A DNA stretch of 64,000 nt from Ciona intestinalis (taxonomy: Eukaryota; Chordata; Ascidiacea; Phlebobranchia; Cionidae). Positions 1-11,149 of the stretch are shown here, piece by piece; positions within the stretch are counted from its first letter, which is position 1, and each line of letters begins with the position of its first letter. Made by a program: the position numbers and the translations under genes. A model generated the notes under the pieces. That model saw only the letters and a program-made list of their open reading frames with translations. It ran no database searches and was not told where the DNA came from. The DNA is taken from NCBI RefSeq assembly GCF_000224145.3, contig NC_020166.2, positions 2,332,754 to 2,396,753 of the forward strand, written 5' to 3'.

Positions 1-317
1 GCAAATTCGCTGCGTAGTTACACGCCTGAATGACGTCAACCGCGATTCGCAGCTTTCGTTACGTCACAATCGTTTCGCAAATTCGCTGCGTAGTTACACG
101 CCTGAATGACGTCATAACCGCCACGCGCACGATAATTGCGTCATAGTTCGGTCCTCGCAAGCTTTGTTTTCCCTTCACAACGCGTTTCTTCTGCGCATGC
201 GTTTTGCGTCGTTTTATGGGGCCCCATGCGCGTTTGAGGCACTTTACTAGTATTTTCTAGTTTATGTTTAAACTTTTGCGTTTTGTGCCCGGAAGTTGAA
301 AGAAGATCAAAGAATCA
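1..317 (+). promoter_or_regulatory. CRE/NRF1-rich promoter with tandem duplication
   Basis: Perfect CREB/ATF palindromes TGACGTCA lie at 31-38 and 107-114, with further copies at 384-391 and 500-507 in the putative transcript. An NRF1-like TGCGCATGCG sits at 192-201. Bases 1-38 recur at 77-114, a 76-bp tandem duplication that doubles the CRE. No TATA box is obvious. A good splice donor (CA|GTAAGT) follows at 317/318, as expected for a first exon. The left edge of the window cuts the region, so a divergent gene to the left may share it. Confidence 0.5.
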
Positions 318-1101
318 GTAAGTTTTAAACCACAATAGGCATTGTTACGTAACACATGCTGTTTTCTAGAAACATCGATGATGTGACGTCACGAAGTGGT
401 GACGACGCAACAGAAGAATCCACTTCGTAAGTTATTTTGTTTCCTAAAATCCTTATTAAATAGTATTAAAATGTTTTGTTTATTTCAGAACTCGGTATGT
501 GACGTCACTCAGGATCAAGCTGTTCATCATGCGCAAATTCGGAATGAAAGTAATTATGACGTAATAATATTTGGTCTGTAGACTTTTAACGTATATATTG
601 TTTGTTCCAGAAAACTCCGCGATTATTTCTTCAGAAGAAAAGCACAAGGTAGCGTATAATGTTTAATAGGTGTTATATTATATTGTTGGGCGAAATGGTT
701 AATATAAAGTATTGTGTTTTAACCATTAACAACCGTTTTTAAAGTCGTGAGGTTAAACGATTATTATGATATCCAAATACCCTGATCGTGTTTTAAACAA
801 TTAACAACCATCTATGTGAGTCGTGAGAGTACGGTTCTTTAAATGTTTTTTTTGGGACGAGAAAACAGAATAAAACTCCTAGATAGGAGAAGTAAATAGA
901 ATAAAAAGGTGTCCCATCTTCCCCAACCCTACTACAGTTCTGTTATATTCTTTGTTTACTAACAAATGGGAAGATAAAGACTAAACCTACCATCTTGCCC
1001 CATTCTACTGTATGGGCTACTTATCTGTATATTTAAATACTAAATATTATTTATGCTTTCCAGCTGACGAACAAAGACGAAGACGCCGTTAACGGATAAT
1101 G
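200..1101 (+). ncRNA. Putative spliced transcript with tiny exons, coding potential unclear
   Basis: Consensus splice sites outline a chain of small exons: an exon ending at 317, then 370-426, 489-549, 611-648 and 1064-1101. Each is bounded by AG and GT. I could not find a long reading frame through them. The best ATG in the chain starts in the third exon and gives only about 20 residues, rich in Lys and Arg, before a stop. It could be a non-coding RNA, a 5' UTR region, or the end of a gene to the left. The exon chain is inferred from splice sites alone. Confidence 0.25.
700..1013 (+). repeat. MITE cluster, TA-flanked ~200-bp family, overlapping partial copies
   Basis: Contains the family core (CCTGATCGTGTTTTAAACAA, then GGTGTCCCATCTTCCCCAAC ending CCCTACTA) followed by a second right-hand half ending near 1013. 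It appears to be two copies joined or nested. Confidence 0.7.
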
Positions 1102-1113
1102 GTTTGAGTATAT

Positions 1114-2785
1114 TTAAGTGTTGTGCGTATATGTGTGTTTTTTGTGTGTTGCACTTTTACAGTGCTATGTCCATTTCTGCTGGGTCTAATGTGGCCAGCA
1201 TTTTTTAGTCAGTCACTGCGTAGTGCATTTTGCATAACACTGAAACGTAGACATTAAAATCATGGTGAACATCTTGCTGGATCAGAGTTTGTTGTTGTAC
1301 ACTCTATTGAGTGTTTCTTCTGCAAAGGTCGAATCTTTTAGCGATTCTGTAATGTCCAAATCACCTGGTAAGATCGAAATGTTGGTACACAAATACTCGG
1401 GTAATATCAACGCGCTTTATAATACACACCTGTTTAACTCTAGAATCACTCAATAAAAGCAAAACACAAATACCTTTTAGCACTATTATCGCGCTTTATA
1501 ATTTGAGGGTAATTGTCTAAATCTACATATTCTGTTTTTAGTACCCCCACGTAAGCCTAATTGTGACGCTGGCCACGTTACAATTACGCTATACGTCGAT
1601 GGTCACTATGGTCCTATACGTTACGGTCGGTTTAGTTACGCTACAGCTGTAAGTTTGATTGCGTGGACGTCGCCGCATTGTGCTACAGTGGTGCTACGCT
1701 CGGTTATTTAGGCCACTGCAAGCGCGGTACGCAACAACCAATGCAGTCTTCCGTAACGGTCGGTGCGGTGCGTAACATCCGGACGATATTATATTGTGCG
1801 AAGATGTAATAAGAGTATCGCGGTACCAACATGGCGACTTACCGAGTGATTGGGACATGTAGAGCTGTTGTTGGCTTCGATTTCTTGTGGTCGGGTAATT
1901 AATATGGTGTAGCCTACACTGCAGATGATTATCCTTCAGGATTTGAACCATAGATTTTTTGTAGATGTTTCAATGATTATGTTTACGTTAATTACTTTTT
2001 GGCAATTGTCCCATTTTTATATGGCTGAGTTGGTGTGTATGTTGCGTGTTTTGTCACTTTTTCTTTGTGCACATCGTTGTATTGTTTTTGTCGGTGTCGG
2101 TGTGTGCATGTGTTTGTTGTGCACGGTGTGTGCATTTTTTGTCTTTTTGTCTATAGGGTTTCTTTAACCTGCGTGCAATGTCTATTCCGCAAGGGTTTCT
2201 CACCTTAGAAGTAGAAACCCATTACCATTGGCTGGGGGCTTGTCGTGCCGTAGTGGCTTTTCACCAACGCCAGCCACATCAATTATGAAGGTATTTTAAT
2301 CCTGTTTTTGTTTTACAGAAGTTATTTTAAACCGATTGCATATTGTAAGTTCTTTTACGTGTCGTAAAATCGAACCCACCTAAAATAGTTATTTTATCTC
2401 GTTATGTAAAGCAGGGTTAAAAAAAGCTCAAAACTTTATATTGTCTCCACGCGTGGGCAGTAGAATAACATTTACGTTTCTTGCATATCGATGCATTAAA
2501 CACAGTGATTGGAAAACACCTTACAAGAGTTCCGTATTCAAAAATACTGCTGGTTCACGAACATGATCCGGCTAACACCTTGTCAAAATCGTCTAAAACA
2601 AGTGAGAATTTATATTATTGGGTTCTCACTTAAAACTTGTACGGATTATAGTTGTAAAATAACTTTAATGTGCATTATATTGACAGCATGTTGGTATTAC
2701 AAGACACAACGAACCCTTTCATAAAGTAAATGAATAAACTCTTTCGTTTACTCTTCTCAACACCAATAAATAAATTCCAGGTAAC
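1114..2785. other. Intergenic, no supported gene
   Basis: Short frames exist here (for example 1262-1456), but none has family resemblance, splice context or composition that supports a gene. The stretch 1550-1830 is unusually GC-rich for this window, and 2050-2160 is TG-rich. Nothing else is recognised. Confidence 0.5.
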
Positions 2786-2789
2786 CTAA

Positions 2790-3245
2790 TCGGTAACTCA
2801 TGTCCATTATGAATGAATGAATGTAACTTGTATATCCTCGAGCCAGCTTAAAAGGTACCACGTATGTTTATTTGAGTGAGTAACTTCTTACGCATGACTG
2901 ACAATTTAGGCAACCCTTTATTGACCACCTGGTTGAATCAAATGTGTTTTGCACAAGAACACATACGCTCACTACGGTAGCAGCAACGAGCCAGAAATCC
3001 ATAAATTATGGTTATGCATTCCAGGCTTGCCGTTGCTGTCGTAGTGAGCGTATGTTCTTGTATAAAATACTTTTGCTTTAACCCAGCGGTCAATAAAGGG
3101 TTGCCTAACTTGTCAGCCATACTCGGAAAAACATACTTGGTAAGTCGTAAACCAGCACAAGGTGTATGAAACAGAACATACCTGTTGTAAGGACTGTGGT
3201 TGTTCTGCCACGCGAGGATAAAATAAAAAGTTACAATATGTTCAT
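2790..3245. repeat. Fold-back pair of SINE copies
   Basis: Two fragments of the tRNA-headed SINE face each other. The left arm (about 2886-2985, minus sense) is nearly complementary to the right arm (about 3028-3125), with a spacer of about 40 bp. The right copy continues through the family's 3' half (GGTGTATGAAACAGAACA, then a GAGGATAAA tail) to about 3240. The arms would form a long hairpin in RNA. Confidence 0.7.
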
Positions 3246-3403
3246 TTATTTATTATTGACGTTACGAGTTGCCGATACCTCGTCCAATTTAATTTCTGGT
3301 CCCGGTAGTAAATAAAGAATATTCAAAGAACTTGGATATTATGTGATAAAGATGTCCCATCTTCTTCAACCGCATTTATAGGATACCAGTTTCCAAAAGT
3401 ACT

Positions 3404-3790
3404 TCAATTAATGCCATGCTTTTGTAGCACCAGAACTTCTCCGTATTGATCATCAAGGCTTACTTTAAATTCATCTGAAACTTTATCCCATCTGTAATAA
3501 GGGAATTTCTCACTTGAACAAATCTTCATCAAGCCGGCAGCTTCAAGTCGATCAAGTTCGTCGTAAAAACGAACTTTGTAATCTTCCCTGTTACTTGACA
3601 TTCGGACGGTGGCCACGAAGTAACAATAAGGTCGCAATACTCGCAGAACATCCTTAGTCATAATAATAACTTTGTCATTTAAATACACTAGATAAATTAG
3701 TTGTAAAGAGGAACATACCAACAAAAAATAACAAAAGGTTTTCTCTGGTTGCAGAGTTTACGGTTATGACCCGTATTTTATTAGCTGTTT
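3404..3790 (-). pseudogene. Inverted stray copy of METTL27-like terminal exon
   Basis: On the minus strand this encodes a close relative of the last exon of the METTL27-like gene at 4412-5759. It shares KVRFYDELDRLEAAGLMKIC and ends in a similar QKHGIN tail, where the gene has QKLYIN. The similarity continues about 100 bp into the upstream non-coding sequence, where it matches intron sequence around 5225-5335. No matching upstream exons are seen beyond 3790, so it is most likely a duplicated fragment and not a second gene. The reading frame is open for its whole length, suggesting a recent origin or selection. Confidence 0.6.
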
Positions 3791-4411
3791 TATAGTTTAT
3801 ATAATTTTTCTGGTGCCTTTAGATCACATTTGATTATATCTATCCAAAAACAGTGCTCTTCAACCGGTGTGCACAAAAATATGCCAGGGGTGCACCAATA
3901 CAAAAGGGTATACAAGGGTGCATCACAAACTACAACAATTTTCAGCAATAATATTTAGTTTTGAACATTTTGAACAAATTTATTCACTTCCCTACATTTT
4001 TTTATATGAAACCCATATCTTGCATATGCAAATTATCTGGGGCGTAAGTTGCTCCGATAAAACATAAGAATTAGAGCGAGAGGCTCCACAATAAAACAAA
4101 AGGCAGACTAATCCGCAGCATACCAAGTTAGCGGTCCAGACGAACCAATTCCCAAGGCATCGCTTTGATTGATTACAAAGCATTTGTGACACCACTGCCT
4201 TAGGTTCTTATGTCAAATGAACGACTATTTCCTTGACAGCTCAGTTCGTATAGTAAAGAGCGTGCGTATAGTACTGTGCTCGTGTGTATTATAAGCTCAT
4301 TTAGAAAGAGTCGCGAAGCAATATGGGGATAAAATTTTGTATACTATCTAATGTGTACAATGAAATTTTATTTCTACAGATAATAGAGTATACCTTGTCA
4401 ACTTTAACAAC

Positions 4412-5759
4412 ATGACACAGAAAAAACTGGACGTGGTGTATAAGAGGGAATTTATTAATTTTCCTAAAAGAATTGGTCCTGCGGGTACGTATTAAAAAAT
4501 CTAAAAAAATTAACTAAAACTAATATGTATTTAGCTGTGAGAGAGTTTTACAACCAAATGGGGATTGATTACGATAACGATATGGAAATTATGACGTACA
4601 TCGCTCCTGATGTTGCCGCACAGAAAGCAGCTTCGCTTGTGTCAGATAAACAAAAGGAAAACTTTAAACTACTGGATCTTGGAGCAGGTAGCATTTATAA
4701 GAATGTATTTATGCAGCATTCGCGGCAATGTTAAAAAAATAACTTCGTTCCAGGTACTGGGCTTGCAGGTGCCGCTCTCCGCCGTGCTGGTTTTCTTGGT
4801 AACATAAGCGCACTTGATGGGTCAGCTGGAATGCTCAAAGTTGCCATGGAGAAAGGTATATACAGGTAAGATTTATATATATATATATATATAGGGGTGG
4901 GGGGAAATGAGACACCTTTAGAACATAATCTCCAAACATACTGAAAATGTTTTTGCATCAAGAAAAACAAATATGTGCTTTCATTCCAGCGATTCAACCG
5001 AGCATATTTTGACTTCATCAAACCCACTTCCTTATTCGGATCATTCGTTCGACATGGTTGTCAGTGTCGGTGCGTTTGGGAAAAGTATGATGGAACCAGA
5101 TTGCTTACAGGTAAGCAGTATAGCTAATGGGCATTTCGAAATTGAAAATATGTATGATACATATAATCAAATGTAATCTAAAGTCACCAGCAAAGTTTCA
5201 AAATACGGCTGAAAAAATATTTGTCATAACCGTAAACTCAGCAGCTAAAGAAAGCCTTTTGTTGTTGGTACGTCCCTTTACCATGCCATGTATATTCACA
5301 ACTAATTTATCTGGTGTTTGCAAATGACCAAGTTATCGTTATAACTAAGGATGTTCTGCGAGTATTGCAACCTTATTGTTACTTCGTGGCCATCGTCCGA
5401 ATGTCAAGTAACAGGGAAGATTACAAAGTTCGTTTTACACTTTAGCATAAAAAGTTAACAGGTGTAAAGTATTCAAACAAATTTAATTAAAGATCTATAT
5501 TATCGCCTAGGAAGTTCTGCGGGTTTTAAAACCTCATTCTTACATGATCATCACGGTTCGAATGTATAGCGAAGTACAAGATTACAAAGTTCGTTTTTAC
5601 GACGAACTTGATCGACTTGAAGCTGCCGGTTTGATGAAGATTTGTTCAAGTGAGAAATTCCCTTATTACAAATGGGATGAAATTTCAGATGATTTTAAAG
5701 TGAAACTTGCCGATCAATACGGAGAAGTTCTGGAGCTACAGAAGCTTTATATCAATTAG
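4412..5759 (+). CDS. METTL27: METTL27-like (Williams-Beuren region) SAM methyltransferase
   Basis: A predicted class I S-adenosylmethionine-dependent methyltransferase; its substrate is unknown. Coding exons are 4412-4484, 4535-4687, 4754-4865, 4990-5110 and 5511-5759, all with GT/AG introns and consistent phase, giving 235 residues. The spliced protein has SAM-binding motif I (LLDLGAGTGLAG), a post-I acidic residue (ISALDGSAGM), the FDMVVSVGAF strand, the VLKPHSYMIITVR strand and the FYDELDRLEAAGL helix typical of METTL27. The start is the first ATG after an acceptor-like AG at 4379. Intron 4 holds a broken copy of the last exon (about 5225-5450), and an inverted full copy lies at 3404-3790. 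Orthology to METTL27 rests on remembered family features; another METTL-like methyltransferase is the alternative. Confidence 0.8.
5225..5450 (+). pseudogene. Truncated copy of the METTL27-like last exon inside intron 4
   Basis: This stretch resembles the inverted copy at 3404-3790 more than the functional exon 5. Both share ACTAAGGATGTTCTGCGAG, the following CGTGGCC..CGTCCGAATGTCAAGTAACAGG and the flanking intron. It breaks off after KVRF. It is probably a remnant of a terminal-exon duplication. Confidence 0.6.
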
Positions 5760-6655
5760 GATGCCTTTTTCCAAGTCAAATCAAAATATATTAGATGTGA
5801 AACTACCATATACATCAAAACTACCGTATACTGTACCAGAAAGGAAAACAGTAATCTTTTATTCTGGTTCATTCTAGCACCGAAAAACACAATATAATCT
5901 TAAACTGACATCACAAGTTACTTTGGCTCCGTATACAATGATGTATATACGTGCAAGATAGCAGCCTATATATATATATGTGTGTAAAATAAGCAGTGGG
6001 TAAAAAGAGCAAGCAAGTTAATTGTTGTGCACAAACAGGCAGCTGCAGCTGTTAAACTATATTGTTTTTTTACAGAGCCGGTTTTGTCAGTTTAGTATAT
6101 ACCATTGTAAACAAATTATGAGGAGGGGTAGCCTTTGAGAACGGATTGCCACCCGTTTCTTTGTCAATGTATTTCGTGAAGTCAACCGTTTTTAGAACGG
6201 GTGTGTTAAATTTTTTGGCAATGCCGATAATAGTAAAGGACGTTAAAAAGCCAGCACTAGCGTCACAGTTTAACTTTTTTGCTAGGCCGAAACTGCGGTT
6301 TAATAACGTGTATGCCATATTTATTCCAATATGGTCAGGGTCAATTGCTATAACATGCTGAAACAATATTCTGTTTGCACCAATCGCTTCAAATATATCA
6401 TTGCCGTGTAAACTCTTCATAAAACGAGCAATTGGATGCCACCATAACTCTTTCGAACTCGCCTCTACCGAATACCATTGAAGTTTCTGTGAAATGTATA
6501 GTACGGTGAAGTCAAATGCGCCATTCTCTCTTTTCCGTCCCTTTTCGTATAGTAGACAAATACCATATAGCGTTGCTAATTGTTTAGAAAACGATTACGA
6601 AATGTGGGATTTAGGTGCTAACAATATTTTACATCTTTATTTGACGCCACAGTAG

Positions 6656-6906
6656 TATAGTAGGGTGGGGGAAGATGGGACACTTTTAATACCTATTATC
6701 CAAATAGCCTGATNNNNNNNNNNNNNNNNNNNNNNNNNNNNNNNNNNNNNNNNNNNNNNNNNNTAGCCTGATCGTGTTTAAACAATTAACACGGTCTGTG
6801 GAAGTCGCGAGGATACAGTTTGATAATTCATTGAATGTTTTGTTTACTACCAAATGAAAAGAGAAAACTAAACGAAAAGGTGTCCCATCTTCCCCCACCC
6901 TACTAT
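6656..6906 (+). repeat. MITE copy interrupted by an assembly gap
   Basis: Both terminal repeats are visible (TATAGTAGGGTGGGGGAAG and CCCACCCTACTATA). It lies in the intron of the decayed acetyltransferase copy. Confidence 0.8.
6714..6763. other. Assembly gap, 50 N
   Basis: A fixed-size N run. The nine bases TAGCCTGAT occur on both sides, so the flanking contigs probably overlap and the real gap may be zero. Confidence 0.95.
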
Positions 6907-7218
6907 ATATTTAATACTCGTACTCAGTCAATTCTGTAAAATTAATACTGGCACTCAGAGAACCCAACTCCCTGAGTTAGGTTCTACGCCTACGGCATGA
7001 CACGCTATGGGAGCTAGTTGACTGGCCTGTTACCCCACATTATTTGACCTATTTAGTACTAACTCTCAACCCAAACGAAAAAGCTTACCTGAAGATCGGT
7101 GTTGTTCTTTTCAACAATAATGCCCAATGCCACTCCTACCATTTTATTTTTACCAGAACATTTTTCAAAAACTCCAGTTGAGCAATTTTGCCTTATCATA
7201 TTTTCTGTTCTGTGTGCG

Positions 7219-7493
7219 TCAATAGCTCTATTTTTTCGTCCCATTTATAGTTAACAAAAGTCATTCAAATAATTACAAAACCATATACTTACGACTCCTA
7301 TATACCGTTGTTAATTGTGTATAACACGATCAAGGTGTTTGGATAGTATGTGTTAAAGGTGTCCCATCTTCTCCCAGTCTATGGGAGTCGTGAGCATACG
7401 GTATAACAATTCTGTGAATGTTTTTTGTTTACTTCTAAATGGGACGAGAAAATATAATGATAAGGTGTCCTATCTTCCCCCGAACTACTATAT
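7219..7493. repeat. Two joined MITE fragments
   Basis: 7219-7380 is a reverse-sense copy that lacks one end and abuts the acetyltransferase exon. 7379-7493 is a forward-sense half copy ending in the CTACTATA terminus. The junction in the exon supplies the ATG of the decayed gene. Confidence 0.7.
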
Positions 7494-7753
7494 ATTCCTA
7501 AACAAACATAGCAATTGCCTGGTATTCTCTAACACTAAAGGAGCTGGGGCAACACGAAAAGGTTTTTTAATGCAGTCAACATTTAAAATATGATGATAAA
7601 ACACTTTAAAAACTGTCGAGCAACAAAGAACAAGTACGAGATACAAAATATTTGAGAAATTAATTTTAGAACATAACTTATAGATGCAACTTCAAATATG
7701 TAAAAGTCTTCTCGCTCTAACGTTCGAAGTTCACAAGTTTAATAATTTATAAA

Positions 7754-8779
7754 TTACAGAAGCGATGCTCTCAATTTAATATACGCCAATGTAAACAAAT
7801 GGTGTGGAGGAGTGGCTTTTGCGAATGGACTATCACCCGTTTCTTTGTCAATGTATTTCGTCAAGTCAACGGTTTTAAGAACAGACATTTTAAATTTATT
7901 TTTAGCGATTCTGAGGGTGACCGGAGATGTCAGAAGGCCAACACCGGCTTCACAGTTTAACATTTTTGCAACGCCGAAACTGCGTTTTAATAATGCGTAG
8001 GCCATATTTATTCCAATATGGTCAGGATCAATTACTATGATATGCTGGAACAAGATTCTGTTCGCACCAATCGCTTCAAATATATCATCGCCGTGTAAAC
8101 TCTTCATAAAACGAGCAATTGAATGCCACCATAACTCTTTTGAACTCGCCTCTATCGAATACCATTGAAGTTTCTGTGACATGATATTCGTGTTAAAGTC
8201 TAACACCTAAGTTAGAGGGTTGTACTACCTGGTCGTGGGGGCCTGCTGGTAGTTACCGTGGGGCCTGCTGGTAGTTATGGCACTGCAGGGGCATCACAAC
8301 AAACAATTATTTTTCTAAACTATTTCTTTGTTCTGTATATGGGTAAGGTCTTTGTAGGGGACCTGCGATTAATGCGAGATTTGGCCCAACTGTACCAGCT
8401 TGTTTATGTGTTTCGTCCATGTAACTGGTGTAACTCCGTCTTGGAATAAGAAATCCTCAGAAAAAGTAAATTTCTAACTTACCTGAAGTTCGGTGTTGTT
8501 CTTTTCAACGATAATGCCCAATGCCACTCCTACCATTTTACCAGAACATTTTTCAAATACTCCAGTTGAGCAATTTTGCCGTATCATATTTTCTGTTCTG
8601 TATGCGTCAAATTGTATCATGTCCGCTGTCGAGCTTGTCAAAGTAGTTCGATAGTTTGCGAAGGTGGAAAAATGAGCTGCAACCAAATTCTTTGCATCTT
8701 CGATATGCTTTGAAGTCAGACGTTCGAAGTTGTAATCTGTAATTCTTCTCTTTGGTTTGTTTCGAGTTTTCGAAGACAT
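7754..8779 (-). CDS. GNAT-family N-acetyltransferase-like protein
   Basis: Two exons, 8483-8779 and 7754-8206, joined in phase 0, give about 249 residues. The second half has the layout of GNAT acetyl-CoA enzymes: a hydrophobic strand (RILFQHIIVIDPD), a loop in place of the R/QxxGxG/A pyrophosphate motif (HIGINMAYALLKRSFG), a helix, a second strand, and a C-terminal Y/F-rich tail (FTLAYIKL). It recalls arylalkylamine N-acetyltransferase relatives, but the CoA loop is degenerate, so activity and substrate are uncertain. The basic N-terminus (SSKTRNKPKRR) shows no signal peptide. A decayed tandem copy lies immediately downstream on the same strand. The family call is moderate and the substrate is unknown. 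Confidence 0.65.
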
Positions 8780-8789
8780 ATTCGTGCTA

Positions 8790-11100
8790 CTACTTTAAGT
8801 AGAGTCCTACCGATACCATTTTTTTCACCGATACCGATATTTTACACTGTATAAATAAAAATGAATACTTGTATTCAAGATATGGCAAGTAATAATATAG
8901 AAAAAATGGTTGTTCTGCATGTAGGTAATTAGGTAACCGCATATGTGTTGCTTTTGTAGGAAACTAGGACCCATTTAAAGGCTAAACCACGATGACCTTG
9001 AAAGCTAAACTACGACCCACGTAAACGTTAAACTATAACGTCAAAACGTAGCGTTTTGCTGCCAAACAATATATGTATGCAGTCCGCTTAAAGTGTGTAA
9101 ACACACCCCACGTTACACATAACGATTCACGACTGAATTAAACTTTTAGCATTTAAGTGGGCACGCATTAAATGCACTACTAATTATCATTAATCGTAGT
9201 TAAAACATTATTTTTAAATCAACATCATATGATTAATATTAACTTCTAACATTACCTAATTAATGCGTGATTATGCTTTGTCAAAATTCATGAAAACAAA
9301 CGTTTTTAAGCGACGACAACGTTAACTAGTGTAAGTTTACAATAAACGCATGGTACAGGAGTTGTACAAAGCGTATTTACACATATTATTTACCAATCAC
9401 TTAATCCTCATACGTCATAAGTTTCATTAGTTATAATACATGTATAAATACATTCTGCCTACTGCTCCACAGTCACTAATGTCGACTAGAAACCGTTTTG
9501 TTGGTTAATTCAAATTTGTTTTTGAACGAGCCCAGTCGACCGTTGTAGTAAAAGGATTAATTAATATAGCACGGTGGGGGTAGATGGGACACCTTTTTAT
9601 TTAGTAGTAAACAAAGAACATTTAATGAATTATAAAACCGTATCTTCACGACTTCCACAGACCGTTGTTAATTGTTTAAAACACGATCAGGCTATTTGGA
9701 TATTGTGTGTTAAAGGTGTCCCATCTTCCCCGACTCTACTATACTGTGCTAATTAGTTAAAACGTGCTCATTCATTAGATCTGTGATCTCTTGTTTTTAT
9801 TCTCTCGCTTTTCGCTGAAAACAATGCCTCTCGCCTTTCTGAATGAGAACGGCCACGCTTTAACAATTTTGTGACGTGTTTGTCACGTGGGTAGTACACT
9901 TCTAAATTTTTTTCTACGCAACTTTTAAATCAGTTTTATGAAATTCACGGTGTTTGAGCTGAAATATCTTTGGTTATACAGAACCAATTAAAACAAGCAA
10001 GGTGTCGTTGGAATTAGAAAAACACACTCTATCAATTAAAGCGATGTTCATTTGGGTGTGTTTAGAATCTTTGATGTCGTGGCCTGTCTGACGTAGTCTT
10101 CTCACTCTTCTGTAAACTACACTAAATATGACTTGAAGTAGGCATTTGACCTAAAAAAGATCTAAAATCGAGTTATGATAAAAGATACACCTTATAAACA
10201 ACAAGAACATATTACAAATGTTAGAATCAAGTAAGCAACTACACGACAAACCACGTCACAGTCTAAACAAAGACGTTTTGCCAACTGACTTTTGCCAAAC
10301 CAAGCGAAGTGGTCAGATGATTTCACGCATCGTAAATTTTAGTATCTGCAGACACGTGACACCGTCTGCGGGAAACATAGAGAAACTATGAGTATACTAT
10401 GGAGAAACGTCCAGTTTAGAAAACAAGTCATGCGTATACAGTGAACATTCTTAGTTAGTTTAAAGGGGACACTAAAGAATAACAGGACTACAAAAAGTGA
10501 TGAAAAACAAAATTAAAACATATCTAAATGGATATTAATGTTAGATAAACGAGTATATTCACATCTTAGGTAAATAAAAAAACAATTCAAATTAGTACCA
10601 ACATTTTATACTTATTATTTCGAAATGTAAATAAAGCTTCTTTAGAAAGGTGTCATGTAAAAACGTAAACTTAAGCGAGTTTTGGTCACAGAAACGCACA
10701 TATTGTATTGCGCACGCGTTGAGATAGCCGTAGTTCCAAATGATTGCTTAAAAAGACGTTTCACCTAAGCTTTTAATGCAATATTATCTGCGTTTTTCTT
10801 CAAAAATTATATGCATACGCAATTACATGACGGCGCTTGTAACTTTTTCAATTAAGGCGTTTATCCCTAGCCGAAAATTTATGGTTTCTATGTTAGTTGG
10901 TTTTATTCGATCAATTTTCGGTGCGCTGTTGGTAAAACGTATTACACTTACTTAATTTCATTTATTTAGGTATAGTATACTGTGGAGTACAGTTGGATGT
11001 CGTTAGTATTTCCGAATCTTTTTTTCGAACAATTAACAACTAACAATGCACCAGATTTTCCACTTTACAATAATCAATGATATTCAGAATATGATTTTAT
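8790..11100. other. Intergenic; one MITE, otherwise nothing recognised
   Basis: Very AT-rich. Apart from the MITE at 9570-9742 and a short direct repeat at 10975-11040 (shared with 12118-12195), I see no exon chain, RNA gene or repeat of known type. Confidence 0.5.
9570..9742 (-). repeat. MITE copy, reverse sense
   Basis: Termini CGGTGGGGGTAGATGGGACACC and GGTGTCCCATCTTCCCCGAC, with the shared interior (ACCGTTGTTAATTGTTTAAA) between them. Confidence 0.8.
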
Positions 11101-11149
11101 TTAGTTGCATTACTTAACTATAATGGCAACAAACAATATCTCATCTACT

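Larger units (their letters stand above)
6070..7244 (-). pseudogene. GNAT acetyltransferase-like gene, decayed copy with MITE-derived start
   Basis: Second member of a tandem pair with the gene at 7754-8779. Exon 1 (7089-7244) matches the last 46 or so codons of the intact copy's first exon (RTENMIRQNCSTGVFEKCSG), but everything upstream is replaced by MITE sequence, which supplies the in-frame MGRKNR start. Exon 2 runs from 6070 to about 6525. At the position where the intact gene has its TTAG acceptor this copy reads TGGC, so the normal 3' splice site is lost; a poor AG lies a few bases upstream. Exon 1 also carries a two-codon insertion (NK). The rest of exon 2 is open and well conserved (IDPDHIGINMAY, KTVDFTKYIDKETG). 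Probably a pseudogene, though a shortened product is possible. Confidence 0.6.

Noticed and set aside
1262-1456. 64-residue open frame
   Set aside because: It has an ATG and ends before an AATAAA, but there is no family likeness, no exon context and an ordinary composition. It could be a small gene, but the evidence is too thin to list as one.
1925-2167. Hydrophobic 80-residue frame
   Set aside because: It comes from T/TG-rich simple sequence; the hydrophobicity is a by-product of T-rich codons.
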